NCBI GenBank assembly: GCA_047634635.1
Contig: JBLIIE010000003.1
Coordinates: 20,275 to 84,274, forward strand
Reading direction: 5' to 3'
DNA: 64,000 bases
DNA from: Granulosicoccus sp047634635
GTDB lineage: Bacteria > Pseudomonadota > Gammaproteobacteria > Granulosicoccales > Granulosicoccaceae
Shown: positions 54,929 through 63,975 of the stretch, piece after piece
How the letters are laid out: every line of letters starts with the position of its first letter
Position numbering within the stretch: the first letter of the stretch is position 1
Notes under the pieces: model-generated
Seen by the model: the letters and a program-made list of their open reading frames with translations, nothing else
Database searches by the model: none
What the model was told of the DNA's origin: nothing
Position numbers and translations under genes: made by a program

Positions 54929-56184
54929 TAACGCTTCATTGAATCAAAGAATTCATTGTTGGTCTTCGTCTGTTGCAATCGACCCAATAGGAACTCAACT
55001 GCTTCGATTTCATCCATAGAGTGGATGAATTTTCGTAGTATCCAGGTTTTCTGGAGCTCTTCCTGACCCATCATCAGCTCTTCGCGGCGCGTGCCTGAAC
55101 GATTGATATTGATAGCAGGAAATACTCGTTTTTCAGCGATTTTTCGATCCAGGTGTAATTCCATATTACCCGTACCCTTAAACTCTTCGTAGATAACCTC
55201 GTCCATTTTTGAACCGGTGTCTACTAGAGCTGTAGCGATAATGGTAAGACTTCCACCTTCTTCAACATTACGCGCAGCACCAAAAAATCGTTTAGGGCGA
55301 TGCAAGGCATTAGCGTCAACTCCACCAGTAAGCACCTTGCCTGAGGAAGGCACTACCGTGTTGTAGGCTCTGGCCAACCGTGTGATCGAATCAAGCAGAA
55401 TGACCACATCTTTCTTGTGCTCTACAAGACGCTTAGCTTTCTCAATGACCATCTCTGCGACTTGGACATGGCGTGCAGCAGGTTCATCGAATGTACTTGA
55501 AATGACTTCACCTTTAACCATGCGTTGCATTTCGGTGACTTCTTCCGGCCGCTCATCGATCAGCAAAACAATGAGATGAGCGTCTGGTGAATTCGCAGCG
55601 ACGCTTTGTGCAATGTTCTGCAGCATGAGTGTCTTACCCGCTTTGGGGGGTGACACTATAAGGCCACGTTGGCCTTTACCTATAGGCGCGGCGAAATCAA
55701 TTATTCGCGCTGTTATGTCCTCAGTACTACCGTTACCACGCTCCATTTGAAATCGTTCATTGGCGTGAAGTGGTGTGAGGTTTTCAAACAGGACTTTATT
55801 TTTGGCTTCTTCAGGCGGACCGAAATTGATCTCATCCACTTTAAGCAGAGCAAAATACCGCTCACCTTCTTTAGGTGGCCTTATTTTGCCAACCACCGAA
55901 TCCCCAGTGCGAAGCGCAAAGCGCCGCACCTGACTAGGGGACACGTAGATGTCATCGGGGCCTGCCAGATAGGAGCTGTCGGACGAACGCAAGAAGCCAA
56001 ACCCGTCTTGGAGTATTTCAAGCACCCCTCCACCAGTGACATCTTCGCCTGCTCGGGACTGCGCCTTCAGGATCGAAAAGATCATATCCTGCTTGCGTTG
56101 CCTGGCAACATTTTCCACACCTATCGAATTAGCAAGCTCGATAAGTTCAGTTGGGGTTTTTTTCTTTAAATCAGTAAGGTTCAT
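54928..56184 (-). CDS. rho: Transcription termination factor Rho
   Basis: A 418-residue hexameric RNA helicase that ends transcription; E. coli Rho has 419. The start MNLTDLKKKTPTEL at 56184 matches homologues, and an open extension upstream to 56319 does not. The N-terminal RNA-binding domain has GFGFLRSSDSSYLAGPDDIYVSPSQ (cold-shock-like). Walker A is SPPKAGKTMLLQNIA near residue 178. VILLDSITRLARAYN holds Walker B. Q- and R-loop residues follow in GGVDANALHRPKRFFGAARN. The trxA gene lies upstream on the same strand and rhlB diverges from it, the same order as in E. coli. Confidence 0.97.
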   Translation of the reverse strand: MNLTDLKKKTPTELIELANSIGVENVARQRKQDMIFSILKAQSRAGEDVTGGGVLEILQDGFGFLRSSDSSYLAGPDDIYVSPSQVRRFALRTGDSVVGKIRPPKEGERYFALLKVDEINFGPPEEAKNKVLFENLTPLHANERFQMERGNGSTEDITARIIDFAAPIGKGQRGLIVSPPKAGKTLMLQNIAQSVAANSPDAHLIVLLIDERPEEVTEMQRMVKGEVISSTFDEPAARHVQVAEMVIEKAKRLVEHKKDVVILLDSITRLARAYNTVVPSSGKVLTGGVDANALHRPKRFFGAARNVEEGGSLTIIATALVDTGSKMDEVIYEEFKGTGNMELHLDRKIAEKRVFPAININRSGTRREELMMGQEELQKTWILRKFIHSMDEIEAVEFLLGRLQQTKTNNEFFDSMKR

Positions 56185-56510
56185 ACACGTGGTGCGTGAG
56201 AAGGCGATTGACGCCGAATTCGAGGGATGGCCACAAGGAATGGCAGGTCGGAATAGATTTGAGTTTAATCTGGTAAAAAAATACGTGGCGCGCGCTTGAG
56301 AAGTAGCGGGCTGCAACACGTTGTCAACACTAATTTAGCACGAAAGAAAACGCTACGTCTAGCAAATTTAAAGCAGATATACCCGTATCAGCAATTTATT
56401 CGCCGTAAACAAAGCCACGTAGAACAATAAAATTAGATAGTAGGACTACATTTTAAAAAGCAGCAGCTCGCCGATGCAAACCACTGCCTGCTTGAACTCA
56501 ACAATAAGGC
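56185..56510. other. rho leader / trxA-rho spacer (326 bases)
   Basis: No gene is seen here. The frame of rho stays open upstream to 56319 without homology. On the minus strand TTGACA at 56327-56322 is a perfect -35 box, but the hexamer 16 bases later (TACTTC) is a poor -10. A long rho leader of this kind is the site of Rho autoregulation in E. coli, and the same may hold here. Confidence 0.4.
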
Positions 56511-56837
56511 TTACGCATTCTCGTCAAGAAATTCAGTAAGTTGAGCCTTATTCAGACCGCCCACTTTCGTACTTTCGACGCTACCGTTTTTGAAAAGCAT
56601 TAGCGTTGGAATGCTTCGAATACCGTACTTAGGTGGAGTATTCGGATTCTCGTCTATATTCATCTTAACTATTTTTACTTTTCCCACGTATCCAGGGGCG
56701 ACATCTTCCAACACGGGAGTTATCGCTTTGCAAGGACCACACCACTCCGCCCAGTAATCCACGAGTACCGGAGTATCTGATTTAAGAACTTCTTCTTCGA
56801 AGGTTGCATCCGTAATAGAGGTAATATGGTCGCTCAT
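56511..56837 (-). CDS. trxA: Thioredoxin 1
   Basis: A 108-residue thioredoxin, the same length as E. coli TrxA. The redox motif is in YWAEWCGPCKAITPVL (Cys at about residues 33 and 36). The buried Asp lies near residue 27, and the cis-Pro is in IRSIPTLMLFKNG. It reduces cytoplasmic protein disulfides using thioredoxin reductase. The C-terminus LTEFLDENA is normal. It lies just upstream of rho on the same strand. Confidence 0.97.
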   Translation of the reverse strand: MSDHITSITDATFEEEVLKSDTPVLVDYWAEWCGPCKAITPVLEDVAPGYVGKVKIVKMNIDENPNTPPKYGIRSIPTLMLFKNGSVESTKVGGLNKAQLTEFLDENA

Positions 56838-57140
56838 TAATATCTCAGTGTTGTACCGGTTCGGGCTATTAGCCTAAGACACAAGGACGGCCAATAGTAG
56901 TTAAAAGTCTGCATTCGCACATTTAAACATTATGATCTTCAAGTACGCGTATCAAGTGTTGAACAGGAAACAAAAACAACGTTCAACCCTTTTTGGTGAA
57001 AACGAGCACAAAAACGGGTCTCGGCATCCTATCCGGGCAGCCAGACTCGACAGTCCTTAAGACGAAACGTAAAGACATCCATCGCTTAACTCGAGCCCGA
57101 AATAGGCGCCTACCTTATCAGATCGCATGGCCAAAATTGC
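56838..57140. other. trxA-rhlB divergent intergenic region (303 bases)
   Basis: This region separates divergent trxA and rhlB and must hold both promoters. I find no gene and no pair of -35/-10 boxes good enough to name. Confidence 0.4.
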
Positions 57141-58628
57141 ATGACAAATACACCCCGAGACGAAACACCTGAGTCTTCTGCCGATAAAGATGGCGCTGTT
57201 AGCTTTCGCGAACTGAAATTACCCGAGGCTCTACTAAAAGCTACCGACGAACTGGGATTTAGCCACTGCACAGAGATTCAAGGCCTCTCTCTGCCTGCCA
57301 TCGCAGCTGGACGTGATATCGCAGCTCAAGCTCAGACAGGCACTGGCAAGACTGCCGCGTTCCTACTCGGCAGCTTTGCACGACTTCTCGCGCAGACCCC
57401 ATCCGAGGATCGACGCAAGGATCAACCCCGCATGCTAGTGATAGCCCCAACACGCGAACTTGCCATGCAAATCAAAAAAGACGCTGATTCCTTGGGCAAG
57501 CACACCAATCTGAAATGTTCTGTCGTCTATGGCGGCATTGACTATGACAAACAGAGAAAAGAACTTGCCGCTGGAGTCGATGTCCTGATTGGCACGCCCG
57601 GTAGACTAATCGATTATTTCAAACAAAAAGTGTTCGATTTGAAAAAACTCGAAATCGCCGTGCTCGACGAAGCTGATCGCATGTTCGATCTGGGCTTCAT
57701 TGCCGATATCCGATTTCTACTTCGACGTATGCCCCCCCCTGGCGAACGAAGAAGCATGCTGTTCTCTGCAACGTTATCCCATCGAGTCATGGAATTAGCA
57801 TACGAACACATGGACAATCCTGAAGAGATAAAGACGGAGACTACTGGGGTCACGGCTGAAGGCGTCCGACAAGCATTATACCAACCGGCATCCGATGAAA
57901 AAATACCGTTGCTGCTAGGCCTGCTTGACGCGCTGCAACCGCCACGCTCCATTATTTTCGTCAACACTAAACGAGCAGCAGAAAGAATTGAAGGTTTTCT
58001 GCTAGGTAATGATATTGCCTGTGGCACGCTCTCAGGCGATGTTCGTCAAAGCAAGCGTCAACGAATACTGGCTGATTTCACGGCTGGCAAATTACCAGTT
58101 CTTATCGCCACCGATGTTGCTGCTCGAGGATTACACATCGATGATGTAAGTCACGTCTTCAACTATGACTTGCCTCAACAGGCTGAAGATTATGTCCACC
58201 GTATTGGTCGTACTGCCCGTGCCGGTTCACAAGGTGTAGCGGTTAGTTTTGCTTGCGAGAACTATTCATTCTCGCTACCCGAAATTCAGGCATTCATTGG
58301 GCAGAGTATTCCGCTGGAGATGATCACTGACGAGTTACTGATTACCCCCAAGCCTGCTAAACGAATCGAGCGGGATCGTGTAGGCGCCCCCGGACATGGT
58401 AAAAAAAAGCACGATTCTTCTAGAAGCCGCTCCAAGCCGCGCCCGCCTAAAACTGAATCACCAGCACCAGCTCCAGCCGCACTAGCCGGAACAAAAGCTA
58501 CAGACGAGGCACCACCTAAAAAACGCAGGAGAAGACGCAAACCAACCAGTTCAGATGCTCAGAAAGCGTCAAATAACAGCCAGTCAAATGCAAACAGTTC
58601 GACCACTGATAAGAATAACAAAGAATAG
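57141..58628 (+). CDS. rhlB: DEAD-box RNA helicase RhlB
   Basis: A 495-residue ATP-dependent RNA helicase. The helicase motifs appear in order: Q motif GFSHCTEIQGLSLP, I AQTGTGKT near residue 62, Ia PTRELAMQ, Ib GTPGRLIDY, II VLDEADRMFDLGF near 177, III SATLSH, IV IIFVNTKRAAERI, V ATDVAARGLHID and VI HRIGRTARAG. FELGFVADIR-like and RRMPPPGERRSMLFSATL spellings are those of RhlB. A basic, Ser/Lys/Arg-rich tail of about 100 residues follows from residue 410 and should bind RNA or the degradosome. Synteny with trxA-rho supports the symbol. Confidence 0.94.
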   Translation: MTNTPRDETPESSADKDGAVSFRELKLPEALLKATDELGFSHCTEIQGLSLPAIAAGRDIAAQAQTGTGKTAAFLLGSFARLLAQTPSEDRRKDQPRMLVIAPTRELAMQIKKDADSLGKHTNLKCSVVYGGIDYDKQRKELAAGVDVLIGTPGRLIDYFKQKVFDLKKLEIAVLDEADRMFDLGFIADIRFLLRRMPPPGERRSMLFSATLSHRVMELAYEHMDNPEEIKTETTGVTAEGVRQALYQPASDEKIPLLLGLLDALQPPRSIIFVNTKRAAERIEGFLLGNDIACGTLSGDVRQSKRQRILADFTAGKLPVLIATDVAARGLHIDDVSHVFNYDLPQQAEDYVHRIGRTARAGSQGVAVSFACENYSFSLPEIQAFIGQSIPLEMITDELLITPKPAKRIERDRVGAPGHGKKKHDSSRSRSKPRPPKTESPAPAPAALAGTKATDEAPPKKRRRRRKPTSSDAQKASNNSQSNANSSTTDKNNKE

Positions 58629-58680
58629 GCGCTAATTTTTACTAAATAAGTGGTCTTGGACAGCAAAAGCAGTAAACTGA

Positions 58681-58747
58681 GCGGGCGGCAACGGCTCGAT
58701 CCTCTTTAATCCTGCCAGCTCACTGATGAGCCACCGTTGCCGCCTGC
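58681..58747 (+). promoter_or_regulatory. Long hairpin in the cold-shock gene leader
   Basis: The arm GCGGGCGGCAACGGCTC at 58681-58697 pairs with GAGCCACCGTTGCCGCCTGC at 58728-58747: fourteen consecutive pairs with one G-T, a 3-base bulge, then CTC with GAG, around a loop of about 30 bases. It ends 13 bases before the GAGGT ribosome binding site of the cold-shock gene. A structured 5' leader is how E. coli cspA senses temperature. No T-run follows, so it is not an intrinsic terminator of rhlB. Confidence 0.6.
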
Positions 58748-58771
58748 GTGAATAATCGATGAGGTAGCAAA

Positions 58772-58975
58772 ATGGCGACAGGTACAGTCAAGTGGTTCAA
58801 CGAAGCCAAAGGATTCGGCTTTCTGGCACAGGACAATGGTGGAGATGACGTTTTTGTTCACTTCTCAGCGATAAAATCAGAAGGCTTCAAAACACTGAAC
58901 GAAGGGCAGAAAGTGACCTTTGACGTTGAAGATGGCGCCAAAGGCCCTCAAGCCACCAGTGTTGTCCCAGAGTAA
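58772..58975 (+). CDS. Cold-shock domain protein (CspA family)
   Basis: A 67-residue single cold-shock domain, an RNA chaperone. RNP1 is KGFGFLAQD (residues 13-21), where the typical sequence has KGYGFI. RNP2 is VFVHFSAI (27-34). The start MATGTVKWFNEAKGFGF is canonical, with GAGGT 6 bases before the ATG. It is monocistronic behind rhlB and a hairpin leader. The RNA-helicase/cold-shock neighbourhood fits RNA remodelling in a cold environment. Confidence 0.95.
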   Translation: MATGTVKWFNEAKGFGFLAQDNGGDDVFVHFSAIKSEGFKTLNEGQKVTFDVEDGAKGPQATSVVPE

Positions 58976-59060
58976 AGAGTTAAGCTGGTACAGCAATCCC
59001 GGGATGCTCGAAAACACAGCGGAGTTACTCGATGTTACTGCCCTATGAAGCCGCTTGGCC

Positions 59061-59066
59061 TATAAT
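59061..59066 (+). promoter_or_regulatory. Possible -10 box for the pcm-tolC-lpxL-waaA gene group
   Basis: A perfect TATAAT lies 75 bases before the methyltransferase ATG. No good -35 hexamer is found at 16-18 bases (nearest TTACTG at a 20-base spacing), so it is a weak call. Confidence 0.25.
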
Positions 59067-59140
59067 TCGCACGGTGTAGCTGCTTGTGATTAAAAGTAGC
59101 GCGACCCGATCACTACTCTATTAACTTTACCGACACCACA

Positions 59141-59803
59141 ATGGACCTACTACAAGCTCGCAGCAACATGATTGAACAGCAAGTTCGTCCTTGGGACGTA
59201 CTTGATCAGCGTGTTTTGGACGTACTCGCAGATATCCCAAGAGAAGCCTTCGTCGATGAGCAGCATCGTGGTTTGGCATACAGTGATTTTCCACTGCCTA
59301 TCGGTCACGACCAGCACATGCTAAAGCCTACAGTTGAAGGTCGGCTGCTCCAGGCTTTGCTGCTTGAAGTCACTGACTCCGTTCTGGAAATTGGCACTGG
59401 CAGTGGTTACATGACCGCCTGCCTGGCTCGATTAGCGGTGCGGGTAGAGAGTATCGAGATCATTCAAGCCCTGGCAGAGTCTGCACAAGCTCGCCTCCAG
59501 GATCGCGGTATCGGCAACGTCTCGGTTTTACAGCAAGATGCAACGATCTCTTGGGACGCAAAAGACGGCTATGACGCTATCGCATTCACGGGTGCAATTC
59601 CTTCTATTCCCGATTTTTATAAAAACAAGTTAAACATCGGTGGTCGCCTTTTTGCATTCATTGGTGAAAGCACGCAGCCAGCCATGGAAGCAGTGCTCAT
59701 AACGCGTGTTAACGATGGTGAGTGGAGCCGCGAAAGCCTTTTTGAAACCTCGGTAGACCCACTTGTCAATTTCGACTCCGAATCACCTAGCTTTGTGTTC
59801 TAA
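59141..59803 (+). CDS. Protein-L-isoaspartate O-methyltransferase family protein
   Basis: A 220-residue SAM-dependent methyltransferase of the PCMT family, which repairs isoaspartyl residues in ageing proteins. It has MIEQQVRPWDVLDQRVLDVL and PREAFVDEQHRGLAYSDFPLPIGHDQHM at the N-terminus and the SAM motif VLEIGTGSGYMTACLA near residue 84. The opening resembles the subgroup that regularly precedes tolC in gammaproteobacteria. The tolC-family gene begins 8 bases after its stop, so the two are an operon. Confidence 0.9.
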   Translation: MDLLQARSNMIEQQVRPWDVLDQRVLDVLADIPREAFVDEQHRGLAYSDFPLPIGHDQHMLKPTVEGRLLQALLLEVTDSVLEIGTGSGYMTACLARLAVRVESIEIIQALAESAQARLQDRGIGNVSVLQQDATISWDAKDGYDAIAFTGAIPSIPDFYKNKLNIGGRLFAFIGESTQPAMEAVLITRVNDGEWSRESLFETSVDPLVNFDSESPSFVF

Positions 59804-59811
59804 CGGCTATC

Positions 59812-61158
59812 ATGAACAAAAAATCCGCTCTACCCTCATTCAACGTACGGTTAGTCTCGCCTACCGTACGCACAGCCCTGATCACCTGTACGCTTTTTTT
59901 CGGTGCAGCTCATGCTGCCGATTTGCGTGAGGTCTATGAACAGGCGAAAACCTATGATGCGGAGTATCGAACCGCACAGTTTAATCTTGATGCGGCAAGC
60001 AGACGGGTGCCCTTAGCAGAATCTGCGTTTCGTCCGCAGCTGACTTTCGGAGCGGATGCAGGGCTCGGCACACTCGAGGACGACGGCGAAGGCGTCTATA
60101 AAGACACAGCTTTATCCCTCACTCTCTCTCAGTCACTTTACAACCGTTCAGATAAGAAACTTATTGACCAGGCTAAGCTAGGCGCCCTACAAGCAGAAGC
60201 GCAATATGCTGCCGCAGGTCAAACTTTGATTCTACGTGTCGCGACTGCTTATTTTGATGTGTTACGTGCGAGGGCCAGTCGGGAATTCAGCCAATCCGAA
60301 CTCCAGGCGATTAGTCGTCAGAGAGAACAGGCTGAGAGACGCTTTGATGTTGGTCTAGTGCCCATCACGGACGTACGCTCCGCACAAGCACAATACGATC
60401 TGGCAGTTGCACAAGAAATTGCGGCGGCTAATGTGCTCGCCACAGCGCGAGAAGCTCTCCTGCGTATCAGTGGACTAGGCACGAATAATCTGGCAATACT
60501 CGCTAAAGATTTACCACTAACCCCCCCGAACCCTGCTGACATTGACCGATGGGTGAAGATTGCGAAAGAGCAAAATCTTGAACTCGTTATAGCAAGACTT
60601 GCATCTGAAAGTAGCAACACGCAAATTGATATTGAACTTGGCAACGATAGCCCAACACTGAGTCTTTTGGGAACTGCCGCATCCACAACCACCGATCAAT
60701 TTGGCCGCAGTGATGCAAATCGCGGTGAAATCACACTGCAGTTCAGATTGCCCATTCTCACCGGTGGACGTGTAAAGGCATTGGTCGCTCAGGCACGCGA
60801 TCAATCACGATCATCTGCCGAAAATCTGGTTGCACAGGAACGGGCAACTACACAACAAACTCGCGACGGTTACCGCGGAGTTCTGGCGTCCATCAGTCGA
60901 GTCAAAGCCCTTCGCCAAGCTCTGGTTTCCACACAAAAATCTGCTGAAGCAACAGAAGCTGGTTTTCGGGCTGGCACACGCACATCTGTTGAAGTGTTAC
61001 AGGCTCTACGTGATACATACCGTGCACGATCTGACTATGCTGGTGCTAAATACGACTACATCATCAATTCCCTTAATTTAAAAGCTGCCTCAGGAACCTT
61101 GGCCGAAGAAGATATCTTTGCGATCAACCGTTTTCTTGTGGCTTCAGAAGAAAACTAA
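59812..61158 (+). CDS. tolC: TolC family outer-membrane channel protein
   Basis: A 448-residue outer-membrane efflux protein with a signal peptide (cleavage near AHA-ADL). Mature sequence begins LREVYEQAKTYDAEYRTAQF, as in TolC. Two homologous halves of beta-strand and long helices follow, with LTLSQSLYNRSDKKLIDQAKL in the first and LQFRLPILTGGRVKALVAQA in the second. The end contains FRAGTRTSVEVLQALRDTYRARSDYAGAKYDYIINSLNLK, the C-terminal TolC signature. It forms the exit duct for tripartite pumps and type I secretion, possibly for the RND pair at 4.9-9.3 kb. Confidence 0.93.
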   Translation: MNKKSALPSFNVRLVSPTVRTALITCTLFFGAAHAADLREVYEQAKTYDAEYRTAQFNLDAASRRVPLAESAFRPQLTFGADAGLGTLEDDGEGVYKDTALSLTLSQSLYNRSDKKLIDQAKLGALQAEAQYAAAGQTLILRVATAYFDVLRARASREFSQSELQAISRQREQAERRFDVGLVPITDVRSAQAQYDLAVAQEIAAANVLATAREALLRISGLGTNNLAILAKDLPLTPPNPADIDRWVKIAKEQNLELVIARLASESSNTQIDIELGNDSPTLSLLGTAASTTTDQFGRSDANRGEITLQFRLPILTGGRVKALVAQARDQSRSSAENLVAQERATTQQTRDGYRGVLASISRVKALRQALVSTQKSAEATEAGFRAGTRTSVEVLQALRDTYRARSDYAGAKYDYIINSLNLKAASGTLAEEDIFAINRFLVASEEN

Positions 61159-61178
61159 TAAAACCGCATTGATGGTTA

Positions 61179-62132
61179 GTGCACACGCCGCAACCGCATA
61201 ACAATTCTACTCAGCCCGTGGCCTATAAATTCCGGTGGCAGAAATACGTGGCGCCCAAATTCTGGCCTACGTGGCTGGGATTCGGATTCTTCTACCTGCT
61301 CACACGCCTACCCTTCGCTGCAGTCATGCGGGTCGGGCGAGGAATGGGGACGCTGATGTATCACCTCTTGCGAAGTCGCCGCAAAGTCACCCGTATCAAT
61401 CTTAAACTGACCTTTCCAGCACTGAATGATTTCGAACGCGAGACACTAGCTCGTCGAGCTTTCCGCCACTTGGGCATGGCCACTGCGGAAACGGCTTGGA
61501 TCTGGTATCGAAAAATAAATGAGATAAGCGACATCAAGCTAGCTGGTGCCGAACACGTTGATGCCGCATTAGAACGGGGAAAAGGTGTCATCCTTTTACA
61601 AGCTCATTTTACAGTACTAGAACTCTGTGGAGCAGTTGTAGGCGCACGCTGGCCAGTTTCGGCAGTTTACGATCCTCCTAAAAACCCACTATTTGCTGAT
61701 TACCTTTTCAATCAACGATCCAGACATCTAACAGGACTGATAGATAACCGAGGTATTCGAGAGATGGTTCGGTGCCTAAGGCGTGGAGAAATGGTTTGGT
61801 ATTCCCCTGACCAGAGTGTGGCAATCGATCACGGAGGTGTCGTTGCTCAATACTTTGGGCACCCTGCACTCACAACCAGCGGCACTGCTAGAATTATTAA
61901 AATGACTGGAGCAACAATCATCCCGTTTATACCCACACGCCGCGATGATGGTAGCGGGTATATGTTTACGTTCGGAGCACCACTTGAGCTTGACACCACC
62001 GATGCTCTGCTTGGGACTCAGAAAGTCAACGATGAGCTAGAAGCCCATGTCCGAACCCAACCTGAACAATATCTCTGGGCACACAAACGGTTCAAGCAAC
62101 CGTCCAAACAATATGTCAACCCCTACAACTAG
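61179..62132 (+). CDS. LpxL/HtrB-family lipid A acyltransferase
   Basis: A 317-residue inner-membrane-associated acyltransferase that adds a secondary acyl chain to lipid A. The catalytic H(X4)E motif is ILLQAHFTVLELCG near residue 143. PKNPLFADYLFNQRSRH and MVWYSPDQSVAIDHGG with its Asp and Gln are family signatures. An N-terminal hydrophobic segment is WPTWLGFGFFYLLTRLPFAAV. The start is GTG at 61179, with a second GTG at 61221 as a reasonable alternative. The 3' end overlaps waaA by 20 bases, so lipid A acylation and Kdo transfer are co-expressed. Confidence 0.9.
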   Translation: MHTPQPHNNSTQPVAYKFRWQKYVAPKFWPTWLGFGFFYLLTRLPFAAVMRVGRGMGTLMYHLLRSRRKVTRINLKLTFPALNDFERETLARRAFRHLGMATAETAWIWYRKINEISDIKLAGAEHVDAALERGKGVILLQAHFTVLELCGAVVGARWPVSAVYDPPKNPLFADYLFNQRSRHLTGLIDNRGIREMVRCLRRGEMVWYSPDQSVAIDHGGVVAQYFGHPALTTSGTARIIKMTGATIIPFIPTRRDDGSGYMFTFGAPLELDTTDALLGTQKVNDELEAHVRTQPEQYLWAHKRFKQPSKQYVNPYN

Positions 62133-63378
62133 AAAAAAAACCCCACCTTGGCGCTATAGAATTCTCCTGCGAACGCTTAGTCCAATTCTTCTTGGCTATA
62201 CATTATGGAAAACGATTAAGGGTGGTGATTGGAGGTACCTATATGAGCGCTTAGGACTTTACCGTTTTTCAATTTTGGAGACTCATGCCGACAATAATAA
62301 ACTGTGGGTTCATGCAGCATCTGTAGGTGAAGTGATCACTGTACTTCCGCTGGTGAAATCCTGGCTAGCAACAGTCGACAAAGGTCAGGTTCTATTCACT
62401 ACCGGAACTCCTACTGGTTGTGAAGTGCTGAATAAGCAAGACATAAACGGTATTACACATCAATATTTGCCCATCGATTTTCCAGGTGCTTGTCGTCGTT
62501 TTTTTCAACAAGCAGATGTAAGTCAGGGCTGGATTGTTGAAACAGAAATCTGGCCATGGCTTTACTCCACATGTCATCAAACAGGCGTAAAGCTCACTAT
62601 CATCAATGGACGCCTGTCAGACAAAACCAGCAAGCAGTCAACTGGGTTCCTGGCTAGCAGTTATCATCAGGTAATTAGCGACGTTCAGATACTCGCTCGC
62701 ACAGCCGAAGATGCTAGACGATTTATTTCATTGGGTGCCAAAGGCGACAACGTGAAAATAGCTGGTGATTTAAAATATGCCACTGGCAATGCACGGCCAG
62801 ACATCGAGCCATTTATAAAGCAACCCTTTGTTCTTGCGGCATCGACCCATGCTGACGAAGAGCTGTGCTTGGCCGAAGCGTGGAGGCAAACTAAGAAAGG
62901 TAATGTCCTATTGGTCATTGCACCTCGCCACCCTGAGCGTAGTGCAACCGTATGCAACGATCTTGTAAAAATAGGATTTAGAGTGGCCCTCCATTCTATC
63001 GATAATTCACCCAGTGCTGAGCATGAAATATACATTGTAGATACGCTCGGCGAGCTCCCACTATTGTATCGATATGCAGTGGGAGCGTTTGTCGGCGGTT
63101 CACTTATAGAACGAGGTGGGCACAACATTATTGAGCCTGCCCAGTTTGCCTGCCCAACAGTTGTAGGGCCACACACCTTTAATTTTTCTGACATGGTAGC
63201 GCGATTGAAAAGCAACAACGCCATTGAGATTGCACTTACAGCTTCTGACGTTGCCGATTTTCTAGTGTCTGCAAGCGAGGGCAGCATTGCACAACAGGAC
63301 ATGGGAAAACGCGCGCAAGCTGTTGCAGACGTAGATCGTCAGGCTACTTTGGAAAACTATCAGAAACTGCTGTTCTAA
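62113..63378 (+). CDS. waaA: Kdo transferase
   Basis: A 421-residue GT-B enzyme that adds Kdo to lipid IVA at the inner membrane; E. coli WaaA has 425. The N-terminal hydrophobic region ILLRTLSPILLGYTLW anchors it. WVHAASVGEVITVLPLVKSWL, QYLPIDFPGACRRFF and GWIVETEIWPWLY are Kdo-transferase signatures. FVGGSLIERGGHNIIEPAQFACPTVVGPHTFNF near residue 335 is the nucleotide-sugar site. The ATG at 62113 gives the usual length. An ATG at 62047 would overlap the acyltransferase more deeply. Confidence 0.94.
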   Translation: MSTPTTRKKTPPWRYRILLRTLSPILLGYTLWKTIKGGDWRYLYERLGLYRFSILETHADNNKLWVHAASVGEVITVLPLVKSWLATVDKGQVLFTTGTPTGCEVLNKQDINGITHQYLPIDFPGACRRFFQQADVSQGWIVETEIWPWLYSTCHQTGVKLTIINGRLSDKTSKQSTGFLASSYHQVISDVQILARTAEDARRFISLGAKGDNVKIAGDLKYATGNARPDIEPFIKQPFVLAASTHADEELCLAEAWRQTKKGNVLLVIAPRHPERSATVCNDLVKIGFRVALHSIDNSPSAEHEIYIVDTLGELPLLYRYAVGAFVGGSLIERGGHNIIEPAQFACPTVVGPHTFNFSDMVARLKSNNAIEIALTASDVADFLVSASEGSIAQQDMGKRAQAVADVDRQATLENYQKLLF

Positions 63379-63446
63379 GCACTTGTGCCAATTATCTTAG
63401 GTATATAAAGTTTGTTCTATCTATCCGCATTGAGACGAAGTACTAC

Positions 63447-63965
63447 ATGCATATTATTCTGAGTTTCCTAGGCTTTATTGTCACTGTCGTTATTTTATTG
63501 AAACGACTGGCAGACGCAGGTGTTAGCCTGGGCGGCCTTAATCCATTTCTATGGCATCAACAAAAACACTGGCAAGATAAAACCGATAAAAACCCAATTT
63601 TTGCCATCGAAGATCCGATGGAAGCCTCCGCACTTATCTTAACTGGGGCCACTAAAATCAGCGGTGATATGACATCGGAGCAGAAGAGCTTCCTGCTAAG
63701 TGTGTTTGAACAGGATTTTCATCTATCGGGAAAAGAATCAGCTGGGCTACTTGCCTCAAGCACCTCCCTTCTAGGTGATGGTCAGTCTATAAAGACTGAT
63801 CTTGAGAAAGTATTAAAACCTAGTCTGGAAAATTTCTCACAAACACAGCTTGCATCAACTGTGAATATTCTAGATCGCCTCAGCCAACTGGATGTGGCTA
63901 ATAATGAGCTGCTGCAAGAATTCGTTATAGAAGCCAAGCAATTATTGGAAGACAACTTTAATTAA
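63447..63965 (+). CDS. Membrane-anchored TerB-like domain protein
   Basis: A 172-residue protein with one N-terminal membrane helix (IILSFLGFIVTVVILL) followed by a soluble helical domain. The stretch ASALILTGATKISGDMTSEQKSFLLSVFEQDFHLSGKESAGLL has the acidic helix pattern of TerB/TerB-like domains. FSQTQLASTVNILDRLSQLDVANNELLQEFV is the second half of that four-helix fold. The function is unknown; TerB proteins bind metal and sit in stress systems. It lies 68 bases after waaA on the same strand. Confidence 0.7.
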   Translation: MHIILSFLGFIVTVVILLKRLADAGVSLGGLNPFLWHQQKHWQDKTDKNPIFAIEDPMEASALILTGATKISGDMTSEQKSFLLSVFEQDFHLSGKESAGLLASSTSLLGDGQSIKTDLEKVLKPSLENFSQTQLASTVNILDRLSQLDVANNELLQEFVIEAKQLLEDNFN

Positions 63966-63975
63966 AAAGATACTA

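Noticed and set aside
56185..56319. 45-codon N-terminal extension of Rho
   Set aside because: Rho homologues begin at MNLTDLK, and the extension has no conserved feature, so it is better read as leader.
57614..58027. Minus-strand open frame opposite rhlB
   Set aside because: Ser/Arg-rich antisense shadow of conserved helicase motifs.
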